The notes under the pieces were generated by a model, which was not told where the DNA came from, made no database searches, and worked only from the letters and a program-made list of their open reading frames with translations. The position numbers and the translations under genes were made by a program. From Meconema thalassinum (taxonomy: Eukaryota; Arthropoda; Insecta; Orthoptera; Tettigoniidae), in the NCBI GenBank assembly GCA_946902985.2, contig OX336389.2, positions 791,740,979-791,804,978 on the forward strand: DNA of 64,000 bases, read 5' to 3'. Of this stretch, positions 44,946 through 57,250 are shown one piece after another; the stretch's first letter is position 1, and each line of letters starts with the position of its first letter.

Positions 44946-45955
44946 CAACAACTGTAACGATATTTCTGTGACATTCAAATGATTTAATCATCGAATTGAG
45001 ACGATAGGTAATATGACTACTGCACTCGGAATGTCTTTATAATATCATGATTCTATTCTTGGTAGCAAAGTAATATTTGTGATTCCTAGCGTCATTTGTC
45101 TTTATGAGGAGCAAATCTCGAGCATCATGCGGGTAATAAAGAGTCATATTAATTCATGACTCCCCGCATATTTGGACGCCTCAAGCCACTTGAAAATGTT
45201 TCTCCAAATCCACTGATGGAATATTTGAAACCGTAAGTAGTATGATATAAGAAGGCTGGAACGGGATACACTCAGTCTCGTGAGCTTTCATAATATAATT
45301 GTCATTTGTCGAAACCTATTGCAGCCGTAGCCTGACCTTACTTGTCATGATACTGAACAAGACACTAGTTCACAGATATGATTGACAGGGATTGATAAAC
45401 AATAAACCTACATGAAGGACACGAATGTTTTCATAATTAACTGCATTTTCTCGGAGCATATAGCCTACTACGCTTGAAAGTCTGAAATTTTGTGCCGCGA
45501 TAGAGGGCTATAAAAATAATTTCCTTATGCGAACAAACAAGGTGACCACGCGAATTCTAGAATTGAATTACCGTTTCTTTCGAAATAATCACCATAGTGC
45601 TGTGAATCTTAGTGAAAAAAATATGTATTTGGAGCTAATCAATATGGCGCATATTGTAATAAATTAGTTTAAAAATCCAATCTGGTGATCTTTAAGATTC
45701 TAAATATATATTTTTATTGTACACGTCTACTTTCTGTACATTTATTTTGCTTATATGCGGTAGTCCGTCATTAGGATACCTCATAGACAGGAACAACTTG
45801 ATACAAATAAAATGAAATGAATACTTGTGAGTTTGTGAAAATTGCACCACCATGAAAGAATTATACATATGACTGAAATGTATTTTTAGACCACAGATAT
45901 GGTACATCGAAATGCACAAATGTTTGAATTACAGAACTCTGCATAATCTCGAAGC
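44946..45955. other. No gene; short SINE A fragment near 45255
   Basis: About 30 bases (gctggaacgggatacactca) at 45255-45284 match family A alone, with no flanking homology. Nothing else supported. Confidence 0.35.
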
Positions 45956-45959
45956 TTGA

Positions 45960-46090
45960 AAATTCAGTAAGGTGTTAAGCCCTCACGTGCTGTAATCAGA
46001 ACCTCTAAACGTCGTGGATTGGAAGCAAAGAGGTCCTGAATATGTTCCTAGGAAATCTCCCTTTAGGTAGTTAGAATGTGGGGCCACAGA
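45960..46090 (-). pseudogene. Tc1-like transposase C-terminal relic
   Basis: One minus-strand frame reads EHIQDLFASNPRRLEVLITA, the usual C-terminal ending of a Tc1 transposase (compare SMPRRIQACINARG in the copy at 30535). Stops lie upstream in the same frame. No terminal repeats found. Short and dead. Confidence 0.6.
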
Positions 46091-47482
46091 ACGGTGGCTG
46101 GTAGACGACAATGACGAAAAAGTTGCCAACCAACCATACCATAGCCATGTTGGATACATGACATGTCAGTAGACCACACAGGCTGAAATACCCTTCGTTC
46201 TTTGAAGAATGATAACAAGTAGATAGCCAGGGGGAATTCAAACCAGTGACACTAGGTGCTCAGCTACGCTGATCGCCGCTCGACGTTTGTCGATATCTCT
46301 CGAACCATAATCGACAGGGGGCCTTGACCTTATTCAAATTAAAGCGCGCTATACCCTCTATCCCGTGGACCATTTAATTTTAGATTTTGCTCAAGGTCCT
46401 TCCTACTAGATCATTAACCCGAGATTTTGCGAACTAATAATTATACTAAGTTGATCGATGATTTAAATTAATGCATGTAATATCCTCTATTTCTAGTACT
46501 TTATCTTTTTAGTTTTAGATTTGTGGCAAAAAGGCACAAGCACTCATTTTCATTATTCGTTAATTATTTATTTAATTGATCTGAATGTAGATAGGTAACT
46601 ATCCAGACAGGGGAGGAGGATGTACCATAAGCGGGAAGGGGGAGAGTGAGAGTATCTTTAATGGGTTGATTCAGGATGGCCACTTATTATTATGACTATT
46701 ATTATTATATAATAATTGTATTTATGACAAGCACTGGGCAAGCGGTTAGATAACCCCAGCTAGGGTGTATCTTCAGTCGGTGAACCGCGCTGTAAGAATT
46801 CTATCACACTCATGTTTATTATTTGAACACGACTGTACCTTTGAATCAACTACTAGGTCATTGGCCCGAGATATCACGAACTAATAATCGTAGAGAGTTG
46901 CGCGAGAGCTCAATTAAAGAGCATAACGTTATCTTTGCATAGAGCAGGTCATTGATTTGAATTTGGCTTTAGGACTTAAATGCAAATTTAAATTTAGATC
47001 TTTTCAATATTTAAAAAAAAATAATAAACATTCTCAAGGACAATAGGTGGTCATTTGTGATGGCCTCGCACCTAACTATTTTACGTCCACCCCTCTACTC
47101 ATTCTCTATCACCATTAACCTCTAAAGTTACCTTAATTACCAAAATTCCTTAAACGAGCAGATTTCCCATAATAATTCTCTAAACAATACCAATTTTACT
47201 TAATGTTTAATATTTATTTTTAATTAATATGCATTTATTATTAATTTATTTATTATTTTCATTTATTATTATTATTTACTAAATGACCCGACAGACATCG
47301 TTCTGTCAAAGTAAATGACAATGTATTGAACTACAATTCAGTCTGTACTGCACGCTAAAATCAGAATGACGCAAATCACTACATCATCAACATGAAATGA
47401 TTTAATTTTCTACTGCTACCAAAAGTTACTAAGAAACTATGTGTTTTCAGTAGCTGCAATATTAATATCTTCATAGTGACTA
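46091..47482. other. No gene; AT-rich with a tRNA-like scrap
   Basis: gggaattcaaaccagtgaca at about 46230 is a minus-strand B-box-like scrap of a SINE. 47200-47280 is very AT-rich. No coding sequence recognised. Confidence 0.35.
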
Positions 47483-47593
47483 ACAAGGGAAGTCTCTGAA
47501 CCGGTGAATCACGGATCCTGCTGGAACTTTGCAGATACGTTGGGTGAGCCCAAATAGGCAGAACCGTGAAGAAAAATATTTCGGAAATTAACT
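47483..47593 (+). repeat. Left 111-bp terminal inverted repeat
   Basis: Pairs with 49160-49271 along its whole length, with scattered mismatches. Confidence 0.85.
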
Positions 47594-47952
47594 TATCCTT
47601 GTACTAGATGAAACATTAAGATTTACACATTTAAATTGGCGCGCCAGGGGCGTGAGCTTCATTGGCTGCGTCAGAGGTTGCTTCCCAACCGTACTGTGGT
47701 TGTCAGCAGGGGGATGACAGTTCATAGGGAGCGCGTGGGTCGGGGTAAGGCCCTGTACTGGTTGTTCTGCCAACCAATGAAGAATTAATTTTAGCACTAA
47801 GGTTCCGTAGTTGGCACTCATGAACGTTCACATCAAACCGACTGGCGGAAGCGGGAATAGTCTGTTTTGATTGATTTTCCTCGTGGTGTTGTTGGTGGTT
47901 TAGATTTGTTCAGTATTTTGATTGTTGATTTGAATTGAATTGAGAGTCAATC

Positions 47953-48057
47953 ATGCCACTGCAAGGGAGGAAAAATTGCCAAGCACCGGGATGTAAGAAT
48001 TATAATGATAGTAAGAACAATACGGCAATTTTCATCTTCCTGGTGTTGACCATGTGA
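47953..48057 (+). pseudogene. Broken THAP domain start
   Basis: ATG at 47953 begins MPLQGRKNCQAPGCKNYN. The C-x4-C pair (CQAPGC) and the following IFIF strand fit the first half of a THAP zinc finger. In another frame the next bases give PGVDHVKN and then a tryptophan-containing stretch, so one base has probably been lost near 48041. A stop follows at 48055. The second zinc pair (C-x2-H) is not found. Confidence 0.55.
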
Positions 48058-49159
48058 AAAACTAGTGGACAATATGGACTAATCTCGAATAAAAATATAT
48101 ATAGAATAAATGTGTGAATTTCATCTCTTGTTTGTTTTCCTACCCATTCTCCTTTGCAATGCAATAAAATTTGTGGTTTAGGGCTATGGGGAGGGGTGGG
48201 TGGCAGCGGGCATGCTAGGCAAAAAGTGAGCTTATGGCGATGTAGTGTGTGCATTTGGTCAGTTTTCTTTATATTCATCGAATATCCCAACAATTCTGTA
48301 GAGTATGAGAGCATTTTTAATTAGCCTAGAGGTGAATTAAGCTCTAGAACGGCATAACTGTGTCTTTCGTGACAAATCTATTGCCAACATTGATATATAT
48401 CAAAATTTATTATTTTCCTATCTGGACGTATATTTCAGCGCCTAGCGAAAGGCGCAGTTATGTTTGTGTTATTTTCATCAATAATCAATAACTCATCGCA
48501 GAACATACTGTTCATTTACGCGTAATAAAGGCTACATTCATATGGCTTTTTACTTTTTATGTTGCCAGACTTGCCAGTACAATCCATAGCCTCAGGCGGT
48601 GTTCTCTCTCGGAAATTCTATAACCAAAAGTGACGAATCTCTTATACTTACATGATCCTTGGTTCTCAGCCTACTGCGTACAATCACCGAATGAGAGGCG
48701 ACAGACGGTGGTGTCCCATGCATTGCATGATGAATGTTAACATTGGAAAAGTTACATGTTGACAGGAGGGAAAGTATGGAAAATGTATGGAAAAGTGTCT
48801 CAGCATTCAAGAACAGGACCTGTTGGGACAGTTTGGATGGTATGTTGATGGTTTTGTGCCTATCTGGCTTTCTGGCGTTCGTCTCTTGTAACAAATGTGT
48901 TTATTTGTTGTGCTATTGATATTTACAGGTTTCATAACTGGTTGTATAGAAATCAGTTCTATGAACGTGGACACGTATTTATTGTAAAGATGCAGCATTA
49001 ATGTCCCATGACGCAGCGTAGCTTGTGAGCGCGAGTACGGGAGGGCAGTCGTTTCGAACGTGATCTTTTGAGCCACCAATCAGGCGTGAGGCACACTCCC
49101 TCTTAACCAGCGCGCACAGTTCAAAATTGTTGTATTTACTGCCGTCTACGGTGGGTAGG
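48058..49159. other. Interior of the THAP-type element, no product seen
   Basis: Short frames on both strands, none recognised. Probably non-coding filler of the deletion derivative. Confidence 0.35.
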
Positions 49160-49271
49160 AGTTAATTTCCGAAATATTTTTTTCACGGTTCTGCCTAGGT
49201 AGGCTCACGCAACGTATCTGCTAAGTTTCAGCGGGATCCGCGATTCCCCGCTTCAGAGACTTCCCTTGTAA
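49160..49271 (-). repeat. Right 112-bp terminal inverted repeat
   Basis: Reverse complement of 47483-47593. Confidence 0.85.
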
Positions 49272-49660
49272 GGAAATGCTCGAAAATATATCAGCATATC
49301 ACTACCCAGAAAAAAAAAACCACTGACTGACTGTTGCGTAGATTGGAACTGTTTGGCAGGTATTCAAATCCCTCAATTAGCCATAATTATTCCCCGTTGC
49401 AAATCGAGTAATTTGATAAGTTGATGTCGTGAGGATAATGTGCCAAAACATAATCTTTTTTCTTCGGGGCAAATAATTATCATAGAAAACACTGATTCCA
49501 ATAATTCCAATAAAATTCGGTCAAAAGAAATACTGCTATTTTCACTGGCGTAAGAGTGTTCCTCACATGATCACAATTCATGGGTGTGGCTAATAATTTA
49601 CTGCCTCATAATGAACTACTTTTTGCACATGTAATATTACATTTTTCAGTTAAGTGATAT
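49272..49660. other. No gene recognised
   Basis: No supported feature. A short poly-A run lies at about 49310-49319. Confidence 0.35.
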
Positions 49661-49662
49661 TT

Positions 49663-50740
49663 TCATTGTAATGCGTTATGGTAAACGATTTTTTTTGTTT
49701 GTTTACCTGGCGCGTAAACAAACAAAGTTGATGGTTTTCCAACACGGGAACAGGAAGCATACAAATGGCAATGACAGAAACATGGGTTTTCAAGATTATT
49801 GCCACAAACTCTCAATGACTGCCCTTGTGATTTATTTATGGTCATAGCGAAAGCAAGCCGCACTTGAAACTGCAGTCGTTTAAATTCAAATGTGATGTCA
49901 GTGGGAATCATTGGGATGAGTGGTATCAAAATGTCTTCTTATTTGTACTTTCCCTTGAGAATGGTTGCTTCGATCACGTTCTTCAATAATTTTTAACCGT
50001 TGGCCGTGTGCCGTTACGAAGACGCGGTTGGTTGATATTTTGCAACATTATGACCACCGAACCGACCTTCTATTGTAGATTTTGAGGCAGCGATCCAGTC
50101 AAATCCAGCGAGTTCAAAAAATTCGTGTGGTTAGTTGACGGCATCATCTTGGTTGGTAGCGGAATCAACTGATTTGTATGTCTTCAAATATACCGAAATT
50201 TAATTTTGAAGTTTGAAATTAAATTAATTTACATCCATGTTTTTGGCAGCCAAAATAGCTCATTCACTCAACCAAATATGATCTCTGTAATTTTGAGCGA
50301 CAACTTCTGAATGAGTTCGTTCTTTGAATCAGTAAACTGACAAAAAATGTCAGGAAAATAATGCAACCAGTCAAAACGTCTAAAGGGAATGTGTCCATTT
50401 CCAATGTCAAAGAGTTGTTTTGAAAATATTTCTCCAGCTGGATCGTTTTGCAACGCCACACTCATATTCTTGCTTAAATTTAGTATCTTCATCTGTTTAC
50501 CCAAAATGGAGGACTTTAAACACGCATTGAGTTCATCAGCTGGCGTTGACCGTGGAATCACTGGAAATGTTTGACGAAAATCTCCTGCTAACAAAATCAT
50601 TGCACCACCAAATCGGTTTTGATTATTCCGCAGATCTTGCATGGGTCGGTCTAATGCCTCCAAATATTGTATTATGTGCCATCCTGCATTGATCCCACTC
50701 TATCATTAACATTGCTGCAAATCCTTTGCCATTACAGAGT
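49663..50740 (-). pseudogene. Decayed PIF1-like helicase (Helitron type)
   Basis: Minus-strand relic of the C-terminal half of a PIF1 DNA helicase, colinear but split over three frames. From high to low coordinate: MIEWDQCRMAHN (worn WDE-type Walker B, about 50690), ALDRPMQDLRNNQNRFGG, AGDFRQTFPVIPR (about 50570), LNLSKNMSVALQND (worn TxNMR region), then after stops NVIEATILKGKYK near 49975, and at 49663-49929 FAMTINKSQGQSL, the helicase motif VI region, with YASCSRVGKPSTLFVYAP. PIF1 helicases of this sequence style are typical of Helitrons in arthropods, though free relics also occur. The Rep nuclease part is not seen. Dead. Confidence 0.85.
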
Positions 50741-51190
50741 TCTTCGTATTGTTGCAGGTCGGAGTTTCGTTGCGTTGCATATTCAACGACAATTTTAGCG
50801 ATGAATGGTCTTCCAACAATGTAGCTGCAATGCCTCATGAAACAAGTGCGAGTGCCACACTTAGACTCTGTCTGTGGCGGTACCTGTTGACAAGCTGTAT
50901 TACTGCAGTAACAATATAAATGCATTGTTAGGCAATGATAAATAGGATTTTTACGTTTTCCGGGCGATTTTTCCACTTTTTCTCTTCATAAAAATCTTCT
51001 TTGGACTTTAACGAATATTTGAAAATATAATTATCCCAATTGGTCCAGGCGTTCTCGAGTTTCGCACTTAAGAACACATTTAACGATTCATTTCTTATTA
51101 TATAGATTATCCAAATGTATGTACGCTTTATAATGCATGGCTATACAGCTGGTGGGTTCTCATGACCGTTTAAAGAAGATTAATCCTGTC
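50741..51190. other. Upstream of the helicase relic
   Basis: A minus-strand open frame continues from the relic up to about 50976 with no motif I can name (for example a CFMRHCSYIVGRPFIAKIVV stretch). It may be more of the same gene out of frame. No other feature. Confidence 0.3.
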
Positions 51191-51204
51191 CCGTGACGTC
51201 ACAT

Positions 51205-51517
51205 AAAAAAACTAACCCCGTGGCACTACAGCCCTTGAAGGGCCTAGGCCTACCAAGCGACCGCTGCCCAGCCAATTGGCCTGCAGATTTTGGGGTGACG
51301 CGTGGTCAGCGCGTCGGGTCCCCTCGGCCGTTAATCTTGGTTTTCGTGACCGGGGCACTGTCTCACTGTCAGACAGCTACTCAATTGTCCTCACGAGGCT
51401 GAGTGCACCCCGTTCCAACCCTCACGTCAGTTTTTTAAAATCCCTGACGGAGCCGGGGATCGAACCCGGGGCCTCCGGGTGAGAGGCAGGCGCTCTACCC
51501 CAACACCACGGGGCCGG
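51205..51517 (-). repeat. SINE family B, minus strand, with TSD
   Basis: Flanked by ccgtgacgtcacat at 51191-51204 and 51518-51531 (14 bases, though the inner cc may belong to the SINE). The minus-strand head (plus-strand view: gggatcgaacccggggcctc, 51458-51477) and body match 44311-44622 inverted. Confidence 0.9.
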
Positions 51518-51531
51518 CCGTGACGTCACAT

Positions 51532-51740
51532 GAAAATGAATTATTTAATTTTTATTTATTTATGAATATAATTATTTATTTAATATTCATTTTTTTCAAA
51601 TTTAATATTATTTTATATTTATTATTATATAATATTTAATTTATTTTTTATTTTTTATGTATTTATTTAGTTATTATCTATTTATTTATTTAATTAATTA
51701 ATTAATTAATTATTTACTATTTAATTGTTACTTTTTAGAG
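51532..51740. repeat. AT-rich low-complexity tract
   Basis: (ATTT)n and (ATTA)n runs, including taattaattaattaatta near 51690. No coding content. Confidence 0.8.
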
Positions 51741-51844
51741 ATGTTGTTTGAGCATTTTACGTGATCTGTAATGACTAGTTAAAATTAGGTTGGCATGAGT
51801 AGAATTTATTATTATTAAAATTATTATTAAGATGTTACATTTAG

Positions 51845-52280
51845 CAGCTGTAGGTGGCTATCCAGACAGCATACCCTAACGGTTTATTCTCAAAATTTAC
51901 AGAGATTTCCCACATAAGTCCAGAATTGTTTCCTCATACTTGTGATCCATTGCTGTTATCTCTCTTGTCGACCACTCTTGGTCAACTCTTGGTTAACTCA
52001 TGATCTCTTACAAAACCGACAGTACTAGAATATCAGGTGTCTAGGGAGTTAATACTATGACTCCCAATTTAGGGATTCCCAACATGCTGTTGTGAAACGG
52101 TAGATGCTAGTCAACTGGTGCTAACTAGTCACTCTATTACACATGATCACGGCGCTTGCAAGGTTCTGAAAATCACTTAAATTTTCTAAAATGCTCTAAG
52201 ATGGTCCAAAGTCCCCTATACAATAATTTACACAAGACCGATGACCATGATATCCAAGTCACACAATTATATGAGGAGGA
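51845..52280. repeat. Dispersed repeat family G, copy 1
   Basis: The left part (cctaacggtttattctcaaa, tctcttggtcaactcttggt-like) pairs with 56790-56940. The right part (ttagggattcccaaca, acggtagatgctagtcaact, aaattttctaaaatgctcta) pairs with 57700-57904 over about 205 bases at high similarity. Non-coding. Confidence 0.7.
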
Positions 52281-53475
52281 TACATTATCACGATTTGCCT
52301 AAAATAACTGACCAACCAACCAACCAACTAACACACTAAGCAAATTCTAGAATGCCCAATAAGAATGTTTTCATTTAACCAAGTTTTATTTAACACTATT
52401 TTCTTTCCACGAGCTTAGCATTGAGAATAGTAACCGGTCGTTAAAACCACTCGGTACAGTGCCCGTTTGACCAAAGACCACACATGTATGGATTTTGAAA
52501 TCAGCTCTGCATGAGATTCAAAAAGAGAAAGCTCAGGGTCAATCTGGGCAAACATCAAATAGAAACCAGCATAGCTGATTCCAAAACTCACACAACAGTA
52601 GGAGGAGAAAGGAACATAAAATATCATAAATGCCACAGTTTTTAAATATGAGATTCCATTTTATTTTCTTCCTCATAGCATCCTAACTAAAATACAAATT
52701 CCACAGGGAGAAACTAGCAAACAGAAACACTCCTGAAAGAAAAAATCCTACTCATCATGGGTTCCTATTTACATTGCATATATCAATTGAGAAGACTCGA
52801 CCTCTCAGATCGACACGAATACATTACTAAAATTGTACTTGCACTACGATAATTGAAATTTATCGGTTTACGAGATAACTGGAAATCATTTATCAGTTTA
52901 TTATGTTATCCACTTTCGTTGAATATTTACACTCATTAATCATTTACACCGTTTCCAAGATAAACAGATGCATTAATTGTCCCATCTTACATCTAGATTT
53001 TGTTTATCACTCCAATAATTTACATTTTTCCGCATTTCCAAAATCTCATCCAAGTCTTGCATTTCATGTCCATAAAATATATATTTTCCATGTTTATTCA
53101 TGGGAATTCAAATTACACATATTTATGGGAATTATTTTCATATTGTCAAAGTCTATTTACCAACATTTGACATAATGAGAATAATCATCTCAAATTTTAA
53201 TAATTTTAGCCTTCAAGTTTTTCGCTTCAATAGTAGTTGACATATCTATTCAGTTATATCATGATATTCAGAATATGTAAGTATTTAAATTCACTCCAGG
53301 CTTATCCATAATGGATAAATTAAAAATAATAATCCAATGTCTCTTGTATCGACTAGAATATGTTCTGTTCTGATTCACATCGTATAATACTGCTTCAATT
53401 AACAACATCCAATTCAGAAAATAGTATCGGATCTTCAACTAGCTAATCTCAAAATTTATTTTAAATTGGATAGTC
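52281..53475. other. No gene recognised
   Basis: No supported feature. Confidence 0.35.
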
Positions 53476-53488
53476 CATCCTGTACTCA

Positions 53489-53822
53489 GTGAGCCTCCGT
53501 GGCTTAGGCGGCAGCATGCCGGCCTCTCACCGCTGAGTCCGTGGTTCAAATCCCGGTCACTCCATGTGAGATCTGTGCTGGACAGAACGGAGGCAGACAG
53601 GTTTTTCTCCGGGTACTCCGGTTTTCCCTGTCAAAATTTCATTCCAGCAACACTCTCCACTATCATTTCATTTCATCTGTCATTCATTTCATCATTGCCC
53701 CAGAGGAGTGCGTCAGGCCTCGGCAGCCGGCACAGTTCATATCCTCGCCGCTAGATAAGGGCTTCATTCATTCCATTCCTGACCCGGTCGGAGACTGGAA
53801 GCAGGCTGTGGATTTTCATTTT
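53489..53822 (+). repeat. SINE family C, plus strand, perfect TSD
   Basis: A 334-bp copy between catcctgtactca at 53476-53488 and 53823-53835. Head tgagcctccgtggcttaggc with ggttcaaatcccggtcactc, body ggcagacaggtttttctccg, end gattttcattttca. Close to the copy at 41300. Confidence 0.93.
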
Positions 53823-53923
53823 CATCCTGTACTCACAATATTGATTGAACATTAATGCACCAATTACCAGAGTCAATATTGCTCACTCGTCATGGCATTC
53901 GGTAGGGCTTCCAGTAATCTAAT

Positions 53924-54045
53924 GAAAATGAAAATCCACAGCCTACTTCCAGTCTCCGACCGGGTCAGGAATGGAATGAATGAAGCCCCCATCTAGCGGC
54001 GAGGTTATGAACTGTACCGGCTGCCGAGGCCTGACGCACTCCCCT
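53924..54045 (-). repeat. SINE family C, truncated, minus strand, 16-bp TSD
   Basis: Only the 3' 122 bases of family C (tail end first on the plus strand: tgaaaatgaaaatccacagc). Flanked by the perfect 16-mer cttccagtaatctaat (53908-53923 and 54046-54061). The head is missing, yet the duplication is intact. Truncation therefore happened during insertion, as expected of target-primed reverse transcription. Confidence 0.92.
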
Positions 54046-54061
54046 CTTCCAGTAATCTAAT

Positions 54062-56790
54062 ATTTATTAAAAAATTACCAACTTCCTCTAAGAACATATT
54101 ATCAACAAAGGGTATTTATAATTTCAGTACATGATTATATGAATTCTACTGACGACGGCTAATGCTGGATACTATGGGGCGATTAATCAAAAGGATGCCC
54201 TTCCATTATCCCAATATTATTCCTATTATTTAATAGGGCGATCACAATGTCTAACCTTTCTTTTAACCACTGCCACATATAATTCTTTTTTTTTTTTTCG
54301 CATATTACCCTCCAACAGCTGAAACATTATATTTTGTTCATTTCACTGAGCCATGTCACATACATGCAACTCCAATTCAAACATTGAACTATACCAGCTA
54401 TCCGTCACATCGATACTATTATGTTTTATTTGATTTCTTCCTGTTATATTCGTGCTTCTAACTATATCTCCACGTCACAAAATCTCCCCTAAATTTTACA
54501 TGGTCTCTTTTTGAATGGAATAGCCTACCGTTCACGAAAAATTAATCCTCATGACGTCAACAAAAATATTTGTGCATTTATTTAACTCCATATTTCCATT
54601 ATTATAATGCGATATTATTAGCTAATTGACTCATGAAATCATCCTACAACCGCTTGAATTTCACTAGAAATCATTATCTTATTAGATAAATATTCGATCA
54701 CATTATTTTTATTGTTATCACTGAATGTCAAATCTAAGGCTTCTAGAAACATCATATTACCATCACTTGGATTCCTAATCAGATTATAAGAAAGCATTAT
54801 TATTATTCATTAACCAAAGGAAAATCGATTTCCCGACAGGTTATTCTGAGATTATTATTATCATGTATTATTAACATCTCGTCCTAATGGTTAAGTCCTG
54901 TGATAAGCATAATTATAAAAGTCGATTATTCTCCACATGATTATGTTAAATGGATCTCTATCTAAGAAAACATAAATTTTGGCAAAATACTGAATCGTTG
55001 ACACATCGGTGCTGCCACACGTAGATTTGAAACAAAGCGGCAATTTCCAAAATTTTCTTCGTAAATAATTCCAATATAGAGTTCCACGGTAAAATTCCAA
55101 ACTTATTGCTCAGAAATTCAAATCTCTTTCTGACGATATTGCTACTCGTTGTGATTATCTAAATAACCAGAGAAAGGGTTGAATATAGATTTACAAATTC
55201 ATAACACTAGCTACTATAATGTAAAGATCTTGCTTACATATCGGCAATGTTGTGTTGATGCATGACTCCGTCTTCCTGTTGTTTGTTACTAGTTGAATAT
55301 GCCGTATTACTGCCGGCACTTGAGCACATGGCTCCACTCCAGTGACACGTCCACGTCATCAACCTGCCATCTCAACTTCCAGACACCAGCTTCCATCCCG
55401 TCCACTATGCGTTTAGTGAACCATCACCAAGTCTCTGCTATCCGGTTTGCAATATGTGCCATGGTAAATATATTTCGGCAACATGGTGTATCGCCCTGTA
55501 CACTTTTACACTCGTAGCTTGTGCTGCCGCGAAAATCGCGAAAACTGTTCGTGGTTTACCACAATCATTCACTATTTCACTTACGTAAGTTGTAATACTT
55601 TGTACAGTTATATACGTCTGCTTTTAACACACATGTGACTGTCTTTAACTGGCACGATACTATTATGATCTTTCTTGAGCATGTATACATATTCTGCTAT
55701 CCACTGCTCTAAAAATTATTTTCATCGATGCCGATCTGTGGGTTTGGGATACTTTCCCGCAACAACAAGCTAGTGTAGTTGGCAGAACTAAAGCGGCTAA
55801 ATGTTTATCTGGACTAGGGACAGGCCTATTCTCCCACTGGAATCTGTCAAGCAAACTGGCTCCAGTTGTCGTAGACTAGCTAACTGTGGGTAATGTATAT
55901 TGTCCAGCGTAAGTCTGTCACATGACTGGCCCCATCTATCAATCCCTAACGTTGGGCTTGGGATACTCTCCCGGTCATACTGACTAGGCAGTAGCCCCCA
56001 ACTTCGTCGGCTATATATCGTAGACATCTCTAGATCTCGCACCCGCAGCAAAGATACAGTCCCGCAGACAGTTAACTCACTATTCATACGACACGATGAC
56101 CTTGCTCGCTACTCAGGCGATGCAATACACAAGACAAGACAAGACAAGACAAGAGCTCCGTCCTCGGTCCTGGGTTTATATCGCCGGTTGTTATTCCCAT
56201 TACTGGCCCCTGTGCCTCCCATCGGCGCATCGTAAACATATAAGCGCTCATAACTTCGGCATGCCTTATCGCATAACGTTGAAATCTGCTGTAAGAGTCG
56301 TAGAAAATACAATTCAACATTCCCTCGGTGATTCGGTGATTCGACCACTTCATATTTTGTACACTAGGGAAGTTCCGTGCTCGGCCGTCAGCGCCTCGAG
56401 CCCTCACTCGCCTGCCCTCTATACGGCTGTCTTCAATCTCAAGCAGGCGCATGCTTCCAACATGAGCCGGCGCGCTCTTTCAATCAAAATATGACCAGTT
56501 CCAAAAACAAAACAGGCTCATCCCTCATAAAAGGGTAGCCTACATCAGAGACTTATATCGCATATCATTACTAACTGACATTATAGAGAACTGAAAACAA
56601 ACTGGTCCCGACTGGAATTCGGAACAGCTGACAAAGCAGAAAGACAATTCTCTAGTTACAATCACTCGAGTATATGTTCGCGTAACGTAACAGTTGCAGT
56701 TTTTTAATGAATCTTGCTTTTACCATAACGGGAGTGCTAACTCTTGCCTCGTTGGTGTCGGGGGATCGTAGGTTCAAATCATGTTGCCGA
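54062..56790. other. No recognised gene; GC-richer patch 55,280-56,480
   Basis: 54062-55250 is AT-rich with no feature beyond a poly-T run near 54288. The patch 55280-56480 is richer in G, C and CpG than its surroundings and has frames on both strands. Two short blocks resemble each other (gggtttgggatactttcccg near 55738, gggcttgggatactctcccg near 55955). It could be part of an LTR or a host promoter/exon; I cannot tell. A short (caaga)n run lies at about 56130-56152. Confidence 0.3.
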
Positions 56791-57250
56791 TAAAGGCTAT
56801 CTGAAAGGTTTATTCTAAAATGTAGACATATTTTCCCCACAATATTCAAGAACTGTTAACACTTACCTGTGCTAGGCTCTTTGCTATTATCCTATTCGTT
56901 GTCATCTCTTGGTCAACTGTTGTTATTTCTCAATCACAACGGTTAAGGTATCCGAGACCTAAGATGCATTTTTAATGGCTAGAAAAATGACCATAATGGT
57001 TCGGCTTGCACTGTTACAGTAATCATCTAAACTCTTAAAATTTATCTGGAGTTGTCCTGACAGATTTATATGACAGCGCACAATATTTTACGACAGACTT
57101 TTGAGTAATCGATACATATTAGTTAATGAACAGTGAACCATTACTCACTCTATACACATTACACGTAGCTGATGACCTATATATCCCAAAGTGTATTACC
57201 AAACAGTGCTACTTACCCATATATCCTTAAGTTTTGTACTAAACGGAGCT
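56791..57250. repeat. Dispersed repeat family G, copy 2 (left part)
   Basis: aggtttattctaaaatgtag and gtcatctcttggtcaactgt resemble 51870-51990. The far end (gctgatgacctatatatccc) resembles the gaccatgatatccaag end of the other copies. More diverged. Confidence 0.45.

Larger units (their letters stand above)
47483..49271 (+). mobile_element. Deleted THAP-type DNA transposon with 111-bp TIRs
   Basis: Inverted terminal repeats 47483-47593 and 49160-49271 begin ACAAGGGAAGTCTCTGAA and match at roughly four bases in five. The interior (1.57 kb) contains the start of a THAP DNA-binding domain but no DDE transposase, so this is a deletion derivative or decayed copy. THAP domains occur in P-element, Kolobok-like and ISL2EU-like transposases. 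I could not confirm a TSD, so the superfamily stays open. Confidence 0.75.

Noticed and set aside
56096..56494. Plus-strand frame of 132 codons as a host exon
   Set aside because: Overlapped by minus-strand frames of equal length, with no recognisable domain or supported splice site, and it begins at a simple (caaga)n repeat.
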